From Bradyrhizobium algeriense (GTDB taxonomy: Bacteria > Pseudomonadota > Alphaproteobacteria > Rhizobiales > Xanthobacteraceae), in the NCBI RefSeq assembly GCF_003062295.1, contig NZ_PYCN01000018.1, positions 62,001 through 126,000 of the forward strand: DNA of 64,000 nt. Reading direction: 5' to 3'. The position numbers and the translations under genes are program-made. Shown here piece after piece: positions 17,163 through 25,634 of this stretch. A model generated the notes under the pieces. That model had not been told where the DNA came from and ran no database searches. It saw only the letters and a list, made by a program, of their open reading frames with translations. Position 1 is the first letter of the stretch. The number at the start of each line of letters is the position of its first letter.

Positions 17163-17184
17163 AACCGCCCCGTCCCGGGCGGTT
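17163..17184 (+). other. Hairpin in the leader region of rpmJ
   Basis: AACCGCCC and GGGCGGTT arms with a 6-base loop, about 90 bp before the L36 start. May be a second terminator element or part of an rpmJ 5' leader. A heptamer TTTCGGG occurs at 17192-17198 and 17218-17224 between this hairpin and the gene. Confidence 0.4.
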
Positions 17185-17274
17185 GGCCGCTTTCGGGAAA
17201 AATCCCATTTTGCCACTTTCGGGTAGCTCAGGTTCGGCCTTCAACACGGCCTTTCAAAGCATCAGGATTGTCCC

Positions 17275-17400
17275 ATGAAGGTCCGTAACTCGTTGAAATC
17301 GCTGCGTGGTCGCCACCGCAACAACCGTCTGGTCCGCCGCAAGGGCCGGGTTTACGTGATCAACAAGGTGCAGCGCCGCTTCAAGGCCCGCCAGGGCTAA
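17275..17400 (+). CDS. rpmJ: 50S ribosomal protein L36, zinc-free type
   Basis: 41 aa: begins MKVRNSLKSLRGRHRNN, contains RKGRVYVINK, ends RRFKARQG. This is the L36 form lacking the CCHC zinc site (no Cys at all), with the basic C-terminal extension, the usual single L36 of alphaproteobacteria. Located at the peptidyl-transferase side of the large subunit. It stands alone rather than in the spc operon. A stem of AAAGCC with GGCTTT (17426-17431 and 17447-17452) leading into TTTTTC follows and is a plausible terminator. Confidence 0.95.
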   Translation: MKVRNSLKSLRGRHRNNRLVRRKGRVYVINKVQRRFKARQG

Positions 17401-17524
17401 GCCGCCAAGGGTAAGCCGCCACGGCAAAGCCCTGGGCGCTGGAGCCGGCTTTTTCTTCCTCGTTTCACAGGTCTTTGACGACGTACCGCTTTGCGGCGCG
17501 ATTTTGCACGTCTAGACTTGGCCC

Positions 17525-18181
17525 ATGGTTTTGAGATTCCCGGGCGCTCGCAACTGCCGGATCGTGGTCCTCGCCGCTGTCATCACAGCCGTGCCGTTGA
17601 CCGCTTTTGCCCAGAACAACACCCAGGTTGTTCCCCCGCCGAAAGCCCAGAAGAAATTGCCGGAAGCGCCGAGCAAGCTTCCCAAGGTCGGGGCCGATCG
17701 CACCCGCGGGCTGGATTTCCTGTTCGGCGCGCTGAAGGCCGCCCCCGATGAAGCCAGCGCCAAGCATGTCGAGGCGCGGATCTGGGCGCTGTGGCTGCAG
17801 ACCCCGAGCGACACGGCTGCGCTGTTGATGCTGCGCGCCAAGGCCGCGATGGAAGCGCAGAAGGTCGACGTTGCGCTGAAACTGCTCGATGCCGTCATCA
17901 AGCTGCGTCCCGACTATGTTGAGGCATGGAACCGGCGGGCGACGCTGCATTACCTGAAGAACGATTACACCCATTCGCTGGAGGACATCCGGCAGGTGCT
18001 GATTCGCGAGCCCCGGCATTTCGGCGCGCTGGCGGGCCTTGGCATGATCATGCAGGACCTCGGTGACGAAAGGCGCGCGCTCGAGGCGTTTCGCAAGGCG
18101 CTGGCTGTCAATCCGCATCTCGAAAAGGTGCCGGAATTGGTCAAGACCCTCACCGAAAAGGTCGAAGGCCGCGATATCTGA
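17525..18181 (+). CDS. TPR-repeat periplasmic protein
   Basis: 218 aa with an N-terminal hydrophobic signal segment (residues 12-29, ending AFAQ). After a Pro/Lys-rich linker come about three tetratricopeptide-like helical hairpins between residues 65 and 200, for example AAMEAQKVDVALKLLDAVIKL, RRATLHYLKNDYTHSLEDI and GDERRALEAFRKALAVNP. TPRs mediate protein contacts, so it is probably a periplasmic scaffold. No visible ribosome site precedes ATG 17525. Partners unknown. Confidence 0.8.
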   Translation: MVLRFPGARNCRIVVLAAVITAVPLTAFAQNNTQVVPPPKAQKKLPEAPSKLPKVGADRTRGLDFLFGALKAAPDEASAKHVEARIWALWLQTPSDTAALLMLRAKAAMEAQKVDVALKLLDAVIKLRPDYVEAWNRRATLHYLKNDYTHSLEDIRQVLIREPRHFGALAGLGMIMQDLGDERRALEAFRKALAVNPHLEKVPELVKTLTEKVEGRDI

Positions 18182-18279
18182 TGTTTCGCGGTTAACCCTG
18201 ATCCCTGACGATTTATGCCAGGCAGGAACGGCGCGTCGCTAACGCGTATTATCGGCTGACTGCGTGACAGGAGCGAGCC

Positions 18280-18561
18280 GTGAAATCATTGCTGCTGGCC
18301 GGCGCAATGACCGTTGCGACCGGAACCTGCGCTTTGGCGCAAAGCGGCTATTGGGTGGTCGACAACCGTGCCACCGCCAAATGCGAGATTGTCACCAGCA
18401 ATCCCGTCATCAACGCCCAGGTCGGCGGAAAGATCTGGTTTGGATCCGGACCCTACCGGTCGATCGACGACGCCAAGCTCGCCCGTTCGACCATCAGCCA
18501 GTGCCCGGCGGTGGAAGAACCGCCCGCAAAGACGCTGGGTGACGAGGACAAATCCAACTAG
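18280..18561 (+). CDS. Small secreted protein of unknown function
   Basis: 93 aa from a GTG start preceded by CAGGAGCGA. Signal peptide at residues 1-20 (ending ALAQ). The mature part has YWVVDNRATAKCEIV, a single repeated-looking Gly/Phe segment GGKIWFGSGPYRSIDDAKLA, and two Cys that could form a disulfide. No domain recognised. Its stop is followed by GAGCGC, which pairs with GGCGCTC at 18607-18613 in the short gap to the next gene. Confidence 0.65.
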   Translation: MKSLLLAGAMTVATGTCALAQSGYWVVDNRATAKCEIVTSNPVINAQVGGKIWFGSGPYRSIDDAKLARSTISQCPAVEEPPAKTLGDEDKSN

Positions 18562-18623
18562 AGCGCTTTTCGAGCCGTTTCGCGTCAGGAAACGCCGCGA
18601 CCCAAAGGCGCTCATGTACCGCG

Positions 18624-18803
18624 TTAATGTATCGCGTTGCTGCCGCGCGCCATGCCGTCCAGGCCAACCGCTGCGTAGAACTGCGCCAGTTCCGCCTCAA
18701 GCTGCTCGTTGACCCGCAACAACGCCTTGAGGGCGCCGCGGATGTCGCCATTGCAACTCGCTACGATCTGATCGATGGCGGCTTCGCTTGCGTCGGAAAT
18801 CAT
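18624..18803 (-). CDS. Small helical protein of unknown function
   Basis: 59 aa, no Cys-rich or membrane features: MISDASEAAIDQIVAS, then ALKALLRVNEQLEAELAQFYAAV, a probable amphipathic helix. ATG 18803 is preceded by GGAGG nine bases upstream, a strong site; the frame is open further upstream without one. Convergent with the secreted protein gene. Function not recognised. Confidence 0.6.
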   Translation of the reverse strand: MISDASEAAIDQIVASCNGDIRGALKALLRVNEQLEAELAQFYAAVGLDGMARGSNAIH

Positions 18804-18975
18804 GGGGCATTCCTCCGATGATACGCTGGAACAATTTGTAGTGAGCGCCCTTGTTCCTGTGGATGTTGGGTACAATGCATGCGCCCGGCTACCCCCTAAT
18901 CAGGCACGCGCACACATGGCGAAAGTGTCAGCGTCACTGTACAAATTTGCCGATGACGGCAGTATGACCCCGCTA

Positions 18976-18999
18976 TCCACAGGTTCGGGGCCCTGTGGA
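18976..18999. promoter_or_regulatory. TCCACAGG/CCTGTGGA inverted repeat, DnaA-box-like
   Basis: Two 8-bp arms 8 bases apart; each overlaps a near-match to the DnaA box (TATCCACAG and TGTGGACAA). A third TGTGGAT lies at 18857-18863. It is in the 237-bp gap between the small helical gene and the alpha/beta hydrolase. Could equally be an operator for another protein. Confidence 0.25.
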
Positions 19000-19040
19000 C
19001 AATCCCGAAACCCGCAACCGATCCGGGCCGTAGCTCGCCG

Positions 19041-20036
19041 GTGCAGAAAATCAGCCGGAAATTCTCGATGGCGCTAGTGATTGTAGTCGCGGCGCTGGCG
19101 GTGCTGCTGGCGCTGGTCACGCAAGTCGGCGTTTTTCTCAGCGAACGGGCCCATCCGGCCCAGGGCAGGATGGTCGAGGTGGCGGGCGGAACCCTGCACA
19201 TCCTCGATCTCGGTCCGCGCGATGCGGCCGGCACGCCGATTGTGATGCTCCATGGCGCGAGTTCCAATCTCGAGGTGATGCGGCGGCCGGTCGGGGAACG
19301 GCTTGCCAGTAAGCACCGCGTGATCCTGATCGACCGTCCCGGGCATGGCTGGAGCACCCGCCTCCGGCTGGAGGATTCGACGCCCGAAATTCAGGGCCGG
19401 ATGATCGGGGAGGCTTTGGCAAAGCTCGGCGTCGGCAAGGCGATCTTCGTGGTGCATTCCTGGGCGGGCGCCCTCGGCCTGCGCATGGCGCTGGATCAGC
19501 CGCAAACTGTGGCGGGTCTCGTGATGCTGGCGCCGGTCGCCTATCCCTGGCCGGGCGGCGTCGGTCGATACAACAAGATCATCGCGACACCGGTGATCGG
19601 CCCGCTGCTCGCCTATACAATCACGCTGCCGCTCGGCCATTTACTGGCCGAACGCGGCGCGCGCGTCGTCTTCCTGCCGCAAACCATGCCGGACGACTTT
19701 GTCAGGGACACTGCGACGCCGCTGCTGCTGCGGCCGCGCGAATTTATCGCCAATGCGCGTGACTTCGTGACGTTAAAGGCGGCAGTGGCCGAGCAAGCGC
19801 CGCGCTACGCCGAGATCACGGCGCCGATCACGATCATCACGGGCGATGAATCCGACAAAACGGTCTCGACCCGCATCCATTCGCGACCGCTCGCCGCCAC
19901 TGCGCCGAATGCAAGGCTGATCGTGCTGCCCGGCGTCGGCCACATGATTCAGCAAGCGGCGCCCGATCTTGCGATCGCAGAAGTGGAGGCGATGATGGGC
20001 GCGATGACGCTGAGGGCGGCAGCGGCCGCCGATTGA
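19041..20036 (+). CDS. Membrane-anchored alpha/beta hydrolase
   Basis: 331 aa. N-terminal transmembrane anchor (about residues 9-30), then an alpha/beta-hydrolase domain: oxyanion HGASSN near 72, IDRPGHGWS near 97, nucleophile elbow VVHSWAGAL near 138, acid in ITGDESDKTV near 270 and base His in PGVGHM near 297. Serine esterase, lipase or C-C hydrolase; the active site probably faces the periplasm. GTG 19041 is used; ATG 19068 is an in-frame alternative inside the anchor. Substrate unknown. Confidence 0.85.
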   Translation: MQKISRKFSMALVIVVAALAVLLALVTQVGVFLSERAHPAQGRMVEVAGGTLHILDLGPRDAAGTPIVMLHGASSNLEVMRRPVGERLASKHRVILIDRPGHGWSTRLRLEDSTPEIQGRMIGEALAKLGVGKAIFVVHSWAGALGLRMALDQPQTVAGLVMLAPVAYPWPGGVGRYNKIIATPVIGPLLAYTITLPLGHLLAERGARVVFLPQTMPDDFVRDTATPLLLRPREFIANARDFVTLKAAVAEQAPRYAEITAPITIITGDESDKTVSTRIHSRPLAATAPNARLIVLPGVGHMIQQAAPDLAIAEVEAMMGAMTLRAAAAAD

Positions 20037-20224
20037 TGGGTATGGGAGCCCGGGATCTATCGACCCTGAGTTTTTCTCGCGATCAGGGACGGCCGTGACA
20101 CCGCACGTGGCCTGACGGCTCCGGATGGGATACGATCGGCACGCGCGGGATTCCGCTGCTCGTCCCGCCGGGGATGAATCTGAGAGTTGCGATATCGGGC
20201 AGCCGACCTTCGAAGGAGAGCGCC

Positions 20225-20518
20225 ATGTACGCCGCCATTCGTCAGGGCAAGGCCAAGGCCGGCAAGGCCGAAGAGCTCACGCGCAGGATCAAGGAAGGCG
20301 CGATTCCCGTCATCAGCGGGGTCGAGGGATTCATGGCCTATTACGTGGTCTATGCGCCTGACGACACGGTGATCGCGATCAGCCTGTTCAACAACTTTGC
20401 GGCCGCCGAGGAATCCAACAAGCGCGCGCTGGCATGGATCGAGCACGATCTGGCGCCGCTGTTGACCGGGCCGGCCACCGCGATGGCCGGACCCGTGATC
20501 GTGCATACGCTGGCTTGA
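20225..20518 (+). CDS. Small ABM-like (ferredoxin-fold) protein
   Basis: 97 aa. Pattern MYAAIRQGKAKAGKAEELTRR, then ISGVEGFMAYYVVYAPDDTVIAISLF and a closing helix with VIVHTLA resembles the dimeric alpha/beta-barrel fold of antibiotic-biosynthesis-monooxygenase-like proteins. No catalytic residues can be assigned. ATG 20225 follows AAGGAGAG. Monocistronic by appearance; a hairpin follows. Confidence 0.7.
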   Translation: MYAAIRQGKAKAGKAEELTRRIKEGAIPVISGVEGFMAYYVVYAPDDTVIAISLFNNFAAAEESNKRALAWIEHDLAPLLTGPATAMAGPVIVHTLA

Positions 20519-20535
20519 TGAGTGCTCGCGTCGTC

Positions 20536-20556
20536 TCACCCTCCAGGGGAGGGTGA
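20536..20556. terminator. Bidirectional hairpin between convergent genes
   Basis: TCACCCTCC and GGAGGGTGA arms around AGG lie 18 bp after one stop and 14 bp from the cytochrome stop. The sequence is the core of the type G repeat at 12134-12305. No T-run. Confidence 0.5.
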
Positions 20557-20569
20557 AGAAACGCTGCTC

Positions 20570-20962
20570 TCACTTCGTCTTGCCGTCCTTGTCGAACGAG
20601 GCGACATAGGCCCAGAGATCGCCGGCCTCTTTCTCGTTCTTGATGCCGGCGAAGACCATCTTGGTGGCGGGAATCTTCGCCTTCGGGTCCTTGATGTATT
20701 CGAGGAATACGTCCTTGTTCCAGGTGATGCCGGAATTCTTGTTGGCGTCGGAATAATTATAGCCCTCGACGGTGCCGGACTTGCGGCCGTCGAGCCCGTT
20801 CAGCACCGGGCCGACCTTGTTCTTGGCGCCTTCGCCGATTGCGTGGCAGGCCAGGCATTTGTTGAACGAGGACTTGCCGGCGGCAGCGTCCTGCGCCAGC
20901 GTGCCCGTTGCTGTGGCCAAAGAGGTAACGACAACCAGCGCGCTCAAAGTCGATGTTTTCAT
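20570..20962 (-). CDS. cycA: Periplasmic class I cytochrome c (c550/c2 type)
   Basis: 130 aa with signal peptide (residues 1-22, ending LAQ). Haem site KCLACHAI near residue 35 and distal Met ligand in IPATKMVFAGIKN near 100; the spacing VGPVLNGLDGRKSG and FLEYIKDPKAKIP is that of c2/c550 cytochromes. A mobile electron carrier between the bc1 complex and oxidases or reductases. ATG 20962 is chosen; the frame upstream lacks a signal peptide. The gene symbol is by resemblance to Bradyrhizobium c550. Confidence 0.88.
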   Translation of the reverse strand: MKTSTLSALVVVTSLATATGTLAQDAAAGKSSFNKCLACHAIGEGAKNKVGPVLNGLDGRKSGTVEGYNYSDANKNSGITWNKDVFLEYIKDPKAKIPATKMVFAGIKNEKEAGDLWAYVASFDKDGKTK

Positions 20963-21025
20963 GTGGTGCTCTTTATTTCTTCCCGGGTAGAGAGGCGGAT
21001 TTCTTGTGGCAGGACCGCTTGAATT

Positions 21026-21072
21026 GGACAAGCCACGAAACTTTGACAGTTTTGCCCATGGCCGGCTTGTCC
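21026..21072. repeat. Inverted repeat upstream of glcD
   Basis: GGACAAGCC (21026-21034) and GGCTTGTCC (21064-21072) flank 29 bases that include TTGACA. It lies between cycA and glcD, 119 bp before the glcD start, and may be a regulator site or a leader stem. Confidence 0.35.
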
Positions 21073-21190
21073 CAGAGAGAACTCATCGTTCGGAGGGACG
21101 GCAATCCAACTTTCGGATGGCCTACCCAAACCTTGGTAGACGTGCTTGATTTGGCATCACAAATTCATTCGCGAGGCTTTGAGGATACGC

Positions 21191-22684
21191 ATGGCCATCA
21201 TGATGCCGGCTTCCGATCAGGCGGTCCTGGATCGCCGTGACGCCATCGTCACAGCGCTCCGCGCGATCGTGCCGGGCGAGGGCGTGATCGACAGCGCGGC
21301 CGAAATGCTGCCCTACGAGTCCGACGGCCTGATGGCGTACCGGCAGCCGCCGATGGTTGTGGTGCTGCCGGACACCACGGAACAGGTCTCCAAAGTCCTG
21401 AAATACTGCTTCGAGCAGGGCATCAAGGTGGTGCCGCGCGGCTCCGGCACTTCGCTGTCCGGCGGCGCGCTGCCGCTGGCCGACGGCGTGCTGCTGGGGC
21501 TCGGCAAGTTCAAGCGCATCCGCGAGATCGATTTCGACAACCGCGTGGTGGTGACCGAGCCCGGTGTCACCAACCTCGCCATCAGCCAGGCGGTGGCGCA
21601 TGCCGGCTTCTATTATGCGCCCGATCCGTCATCGCAGATCGCCTGCTCGATCGGCGGCAATGTCGCGGAAAATTCCGGCGGGGTGCATTGCCTGAAATAC
21701 GGCATGACCACCAACAACGTGCTGGGCTGCGAGATCGTGCTGATGTCCGGCGAGATCCTGCGCATCGGCGGCAAGGCGGCGGAGAACTCAGGCTACGACC
21801 TGATGGGCATCATCACCGGCTCGGAAGGGCTGCTCGGCGTCATCACCGAGATCACGGTGCGGATCCTGCAGAAATCGGAGACGGCCCGCGCCCTGATGGT
21901 GGGTTTCGCCGAGGTCGAGGCCGCCGGCGAATGCGTGGCTGCCATCATCGGCGCCGGCATCATTCCAGGCGGCATGGAGATGATGGACAAGCCCGCGATC
22001 CACGCCGCCGAAGCCTTCGTCCATGCCGGCTATCCGCTCGACGTCGAGGCGCTTTTGATCATCGAACTCGACGGCCCGAGCGTCGAGGTCGACGAGCTGA
22101 TCAAGCGGGTCGAGGCGATCGCGCAAGCCTGCGGCTCGACGACCTGCCAGATCTCCACCAGCGAGGCCGAACGCAATTTGTTCTGGGCCGGCCGCAAGGC
22201 GGCATTCCCGGCAGTGGGCCGGATCTCGCCCGACTATCTCTGCATGGACGGCACCATTCCGCGCGGCGCGCTGCCGAAGGCGCTCGCGCGCATCCGCGAC
22301 CTCTCGGCCAAATACGATCTGCGCGTCGCCAACGTGTTTCACGCCGGCGACGGCAATCTGCACCCTTTGATTCTCTATGATGCCAACCAGCCCGGGGAGA
22401 TCGAGCGGGCGGAAGCCTTCGGCGCCGACATCCTGCGCGCCTGCGTCGAGTTCGGCGGCGTGCTCACCGGCGAGCACGGCGTCGGCATCGAGAAGCGCGA
22501 CCTGATGGGCGAAATGTTTTCGGAAGTAGACCTCAACCAGCAGCAGCGGCTGAAATGCGCCTTCGACGCGCAGGGTCTGCTCAACCCAGGAAAAGTGTTT
22601 CCGACGCTGCACCGCTGCGCCGAACTCGGCCGCATGCATGTGCACGGGGGCAAGCTCGCGTTTCCGGATATTCCGAGATTTTGA
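21191..22684 (+). CDS. glcD: Glycolate oxidase subunit GlcD (FAD-linked)
   Basis: 497 aa FAD/PCMH oxidase oxidising glycolate (and D-lactate) to glyoxylate at the membrane, electrons passing to quinone through GlcF. FAD loop VVPRGSGTSLSGGALPL near residue 72, ADPSSQ-like PDPSSQIACSIGGNVAENSGG near 142, and C-terminal FHAGDGNLHP and GEHGVGIEKRDLM typical of FAD-oxidase C domains. ATG 21191 with GAGG ten bases upstream is chosen; a TTG 45 bases earlier lacks support. First gene of glcDEF; a palindromic repeat separates it from glcE. Confidence 0.95.
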   Translation: MAIMMPASDQAVLDRRDAIVTALRAIVPGEGVIDSAAEMLPYESDGLMAYRQPPMVVVLPDTTEQVSKVLKYCFEQGIKVVPRGSGTSLSGGALPLADGVLLGLGKFKRIREIDFDNRVVVTEPGVTNLAISQAVAHAGFYYAPDPSSQIACSIGGNVAENSGGVHCLKYGMTTNNVLGCEIVLMSGEILRIGGKAAENSGYDLMGIITGSEGLLGVITEITVRILQKSETARALMVGFAEVEAAGECVAAIIGAGIIPGGMEMMDKPAIHAAEAFVHAGYPLDVEALLIIELDGPSVEVDELIKRVEAIAQACGSTTCQISTSEAERNLFWAGRKAAFPAVGRISPDYLCMDGTIPRGALPKALARIRDLSAKYDLRVANVFHAGDGNLHPLILYDANQPGEIERAEAFGADILRACVEFGGVLTGEHGVGIEKRDLMGEMFSEVDLNQQQRLKCAFDAQGLLNPGKVFPTLHRCAELGRMHVHGGKLAFPDIPRF

Positions 22685-22710
22685 TGATGGCCTTCTCCAA
22701 TTTTTCAATC

Positions 22711-22829
22711 GTCATACCCCGCGAAGGCGAGATGTCCAGTACGCCGCGCCGCCGAAATCTATCGCCGGCCGCTGCGATTACTGGATCGTCCGCCCCAGTG
22801 CGCAATTGCGCACAAGGCGGACGATGACG
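22711..22829. repeat. Palindromic intergenic repeat, type D (copy 1)
   Basis: About 119 bp between glcD and glcE. Contains GTACGCC...TACTGGATCGTCCGCC, the perfect palindrome GTGCGCAATTGCGCAC (22799-22813), and GGCGGACGATGAC. The same element in opposite orientation is at 49027-49145. It ends at the region where glcE starts. Confidence 0.82.
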
Positions 22830-22850
22830 GCAACGGGCAGGCGTAACGCC

Positions 22851-24089
22851 GTGGATACCCTGAAAGTACGTGACGCCAGGGACGTCGAAGAGGTGGTGCG
22901 GGCGGCGATCGCCAGCGACCAGCCCCTGGAGATCATTGGCCATGGCACCAGGCGGCTGATCGGCCATCCTATGGCGACCAATGCCGTGCTCGACCTCTCA
23001 GGCCTGAACGCGGTCTCCGCCTACGAGCCGAACGAGTTGATCATCACGGTGCAGGCGGGTGCCCCGCTCGCCGACGTGCAGTCGCTGATCGATTCCAAGA
23101 ACCAGCAATTCGCCTTCGAGCCGATGGACACTTCCGCGCTGCTGGGCGTGTCCGGCAACGGCACCATCGGCGGCATGATCGGGGCGGGGCTCGCCGGTCC
23201 CCGCCGTATCAAGGCCGGCGGCGCGCGCGATCATCTGCTCGGCGCGCATGCGGTGTCCGGCTTCGGCGACAGTTTTAAAACCGGGGGTAAGGTGGTGAAG
23301 AACGTCACCGGCTATGATCTCTGCAAACTGTTGGCGGGGTCGTGGGGCACGCTGGCTGTCATGACAGAAGTGACGCTGAAGGTGATGCCGAAGCACGAGA
23401 GCGAGCGCACGTTGGTGCTAAGCGGGCTGGACGATGTCACCGCAAACCGGGCGATGACCACGGCGCTCGGCTCGCCATTCGACGTCTCGGGCGCAGCGCA
23501 TTTGCCGAATTCGGCGTTCCGGCCCGCGGCGGGTGCGGCGGCGGGCCTGTCGTCTCAAGGTCGGGCGATAACCCTGCTGCGGCTGGAGGGCATCGCCGCG
23601 TCAGTGGCCGATCGCGCTAATTCGCTCGGCAAGACGCTGTCGCCGTTCGGGCCCGTGGAAACGCTGCAGGATGCTGCCTCGGCGGCGGCGTGGGGCGCTA
23701 TCCGCGACGTCGAACCCTTTGCCGCCAGCGGCGCGCTCGGCGCCTGGCCGGTGTGGCGGATCGTCTGTCCGCCGGCTTCCGGCGGCGCGCTCGGTCAGGC
23801 TCTGGCGCGCGATAGCGGGGGCGATGTGATCTACGACTGGGGCGGCGGCCTGATCTGGGCGGCATTGCCGCCCAAGCCGGACGCACAAGCGGCTTTGGTG
23901 CGTCAGCGCGTCGAGGCGGTCGGCGGCCACGCCTCGCTGATCCGGGCGTCCGAAGAGACCAGGCGAAATGTCGACGTCTTCCATCCGCAGGCTGCCGGCC
24001 TCGCCGCGCTGAGCCAGCGCGTGCGCAACAGTTTCGATCCCAAGATCATCCTCAACCGCGGCCGGATGCTGCTGATGACAGCGACATGA
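22851..24089 (+). CDS. glcE: Glycolate oxidase subunit GlcE (FAD-binding)
   Basis: 412 aa PCMH FAD-binding subunit of the glycolate oxidase complex. Seen: VDTLKVRDARDVEEVV at the start, LEIIGHGTRR near residue 27, GNGTIGGMIGAGLAGPRRIKAG near 100 and VKNVTGYDLCKLLAGSWGTL near 150. GTG 22851 is preferred because family similarity starts there; ATG 22824 is in frame but lies inside the palindromic repeat. The stop overlaps the glcF start by 4 bp. Confidence 0.9.
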   Translation: MDTLKVRDARDVEEVVRAAIASDQPLEIIGHGTRRLIGHPMATNAVLDLSGLNAVSAYEPNELIITVQAGAPLADVQSLIDSKNQQFAFEPMDTSALLGVSGNGTIGGMIGAGLAGPRRIKAGGARDHLLGAHAVSGFGDSFKTGGKVVKNVTGYDLCKLLAGSWGTLAVMTEVTLKVMPKHESERTLVLSGLDDVTANRAMTTALGSPFDVSGAAHLPNSAFRPAAGAAAGLSSQGRAITLLRLEGIAASVADRANSLGKTLSPFGPVETLQDAASAAAWGAIRDVEPFAASGALGAWPVWRIVCPPASGGALGQALARDSGGDVIYDWGGGLIWAALPPKPDAQAALVRQRVEAVGGHASLIRASEETRRNVDVFHPQAAGLAALSQRVRNSFDPKIILNRGRMLLMTAT

Positions 24090-25414
24090 AAACCGAATTC
24101 TCGCTCGCCCAGCTCGCCGATCCTGATATCGCCGAAGCCGACAAGATCCTGCGCGCCTGCGTGCATTGCGGCTTCTGCACCGCGACCTGCCCGACCTATG
24201 TGCTGCTCGGCGACGAGCTCGATAGCCCGCGCGGGCGCATCTACCTGATCAAGGAGATGCTGGAAAAGGACAAGCCGCCGACCGCGGAGGTGGTCAAGCA
24301 TATCGACCGCTGCCTGTCCTGCCTTGCCTGCATGACGACCTGTCCGTCGGGCGTGCACTACATGCACCTGGTCGATCAGGCGCGGGTCCGGATCGAGAGG
24401 GACTATTCGCGGCCGCTGGCCGAGCGGGCCTTGCGCGCGGTGCTGGCGCTGGTGCTGCCGCGGCCAAAGCTGTTTCGCGCCAGCATGATCATGGCGCGGC
24501 TCGCCCGGCCGTTTGCGGCCCTGCTGCCGGCGTCAAAGGCGGCCGCGACACCCGGCCTGTTGCGGCGGATCAAGGCGATGCTCGCGCTCGCGCCGAACGG
24601 CCTCCCGGCGCCGGGACCCTCGGGCGGCAGCGTCTTTCCGGCCATCGGCGAGCGACGCGGACGGGTCGCGCTGCTGCAGGGCTGCGCCCAGCAGGTGCTG
24701 GCGCCGCGCATCAACCAGGCCGCCATCAGTCTCCTGACGCGCCATGGCATCGAGGTCGTCCTCGTCCGGGACGAGCAATGCTGCGGCGCGCTCACCCATC
24801 ACCTCGGGCAGGACGGCGACGCGCTGGCGCGGGCCCGCGCCAACGTCAACGTGTGGAAAAAGGAGGCGGAACAAGGCGGCCTCGACGCCATCCTGATCAC
24901 GGCATCGGGCTGCGGCACGGTCATCAAGGACTATGGTTTCATGCTGCGCGAGGACCGCGATTTCGCTAGCCCCGCAGCGCAAATCTCCGCGCTGGCAAAG
25001 GATATCACGGAGTTTCTCGGCGGCATTGAACTCGCGCCAACGACGCAAAAAGGCGACGTCACAATCGCGTATCACTCGGCTTGTTCGCTGCAGCACGGAC
25101 AGAAAATCACAGGCCTTCCGAAAGAATTGCTTTCCAAGAATGGATTCGTGGTGAAAGATGTGCCCGAGAGCCATTTGTGTTGCGGTTCGGCGGGGACCTA
25201 CAACATTCTCCAGCCCGACATTGCGAGCAGATTGCGCGATCGGAAGATCGCCAATATTGCGACAGTCAAACCGGACATGATCGCTGCAGGCAATATTGGA
25301 TGCATGGTTCAGATTGCCGGCGGTACATCAGTTCCTGTGGTGCACACGATTGAGCTTCTCGATTGGGCGACAGGAGGTCCAAAGCCTGGATCGATCGGCC
25401 AGGGATTGAATTGA
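24086..25414 (+). CDS. glcF: Glycolate oxidase iron-sulfur subunit GlcF
   Basis: 442 aa. Two ferredoxin-type 4Fe-4S clusters are visible at the N-terminus: CVHCGFCTATCPTY near residue 20 and CLSCLACMTTCPSG near 74. Two CCG domains follow, with DEQCCGALTHHLGQ near 230 and ESHLCCGSAGTYN near 358. It relays electrons from the GlcD/GlcE flavins to the quinone pool. Translationally coupled to glcE (ATGA overlap). Third and last gene of the operon. Confidence 0.95.
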   Translation: MKTEFSLAQLADPDIAEADKILRACVHCGFCTATCPTYVLLGDELDSPRGRIYLIKEMLEKDKPPTAEVVKHIDRCLSCLACMTTCPSGVHYMHLVDQARVRIERDYSRPLAERALRAVLALVLPRPKLFRASMIMARLARPFAALLPASKAAATPGLLRRIKAMLALAPNGLPAPGPSGGSVFPAIGERRGRVALLQGCAQQVLAPRINQAAISLLTRHGIEVVLVRDEQCCGALTHHLGQDGDALARARANVNVWKKEAEQGGLDAILITASGCGTVIKDYGFMLREDRDFASPAAQISALAKDITEFLGGIELAPTTQKGDVTIAYHSACSLQHGQKITGLPKELLSKNGFVVKDVPESHLCCGSAGTYNILQPDIASRLRDRKIANIATVKPDMIAAGNIGCMVQIAGGTSVPVVHTIELLDWATGGPKPGSIGQGLN

Positions 25415-25634
25415 TCGATCGGCCTACGGGCAAGATCCGGAACGTCTGCCCCCCGCGTGTGGATGGCGGGATCGGCATCCGGCTTCCTCGGGACAGACGC
25501 GAAGCGTTTGCCCGGAGATCGCGCCCGGACAAGGGATAGAGTAGGAGGGCACTTCGAAGAAGTGTCGTCCCGGTCTGGCCCACGGACTATTCGAAGCGCT
25601 CGACAGACATGGACAGCGGCAACAGGAGGACCAG

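Noticed and set aside
21146..21190. TTG start giving a longer GlcD
   Set aside because: No ribosome site, and family similarity starts after ATG 21191.
25520..25634. CACTTC-GAA-GAAGTG hairpin before the histone-like gene as a terminator or riboswitch
   Set aside because: Only six base pairs and no T-run; could occur by chance.
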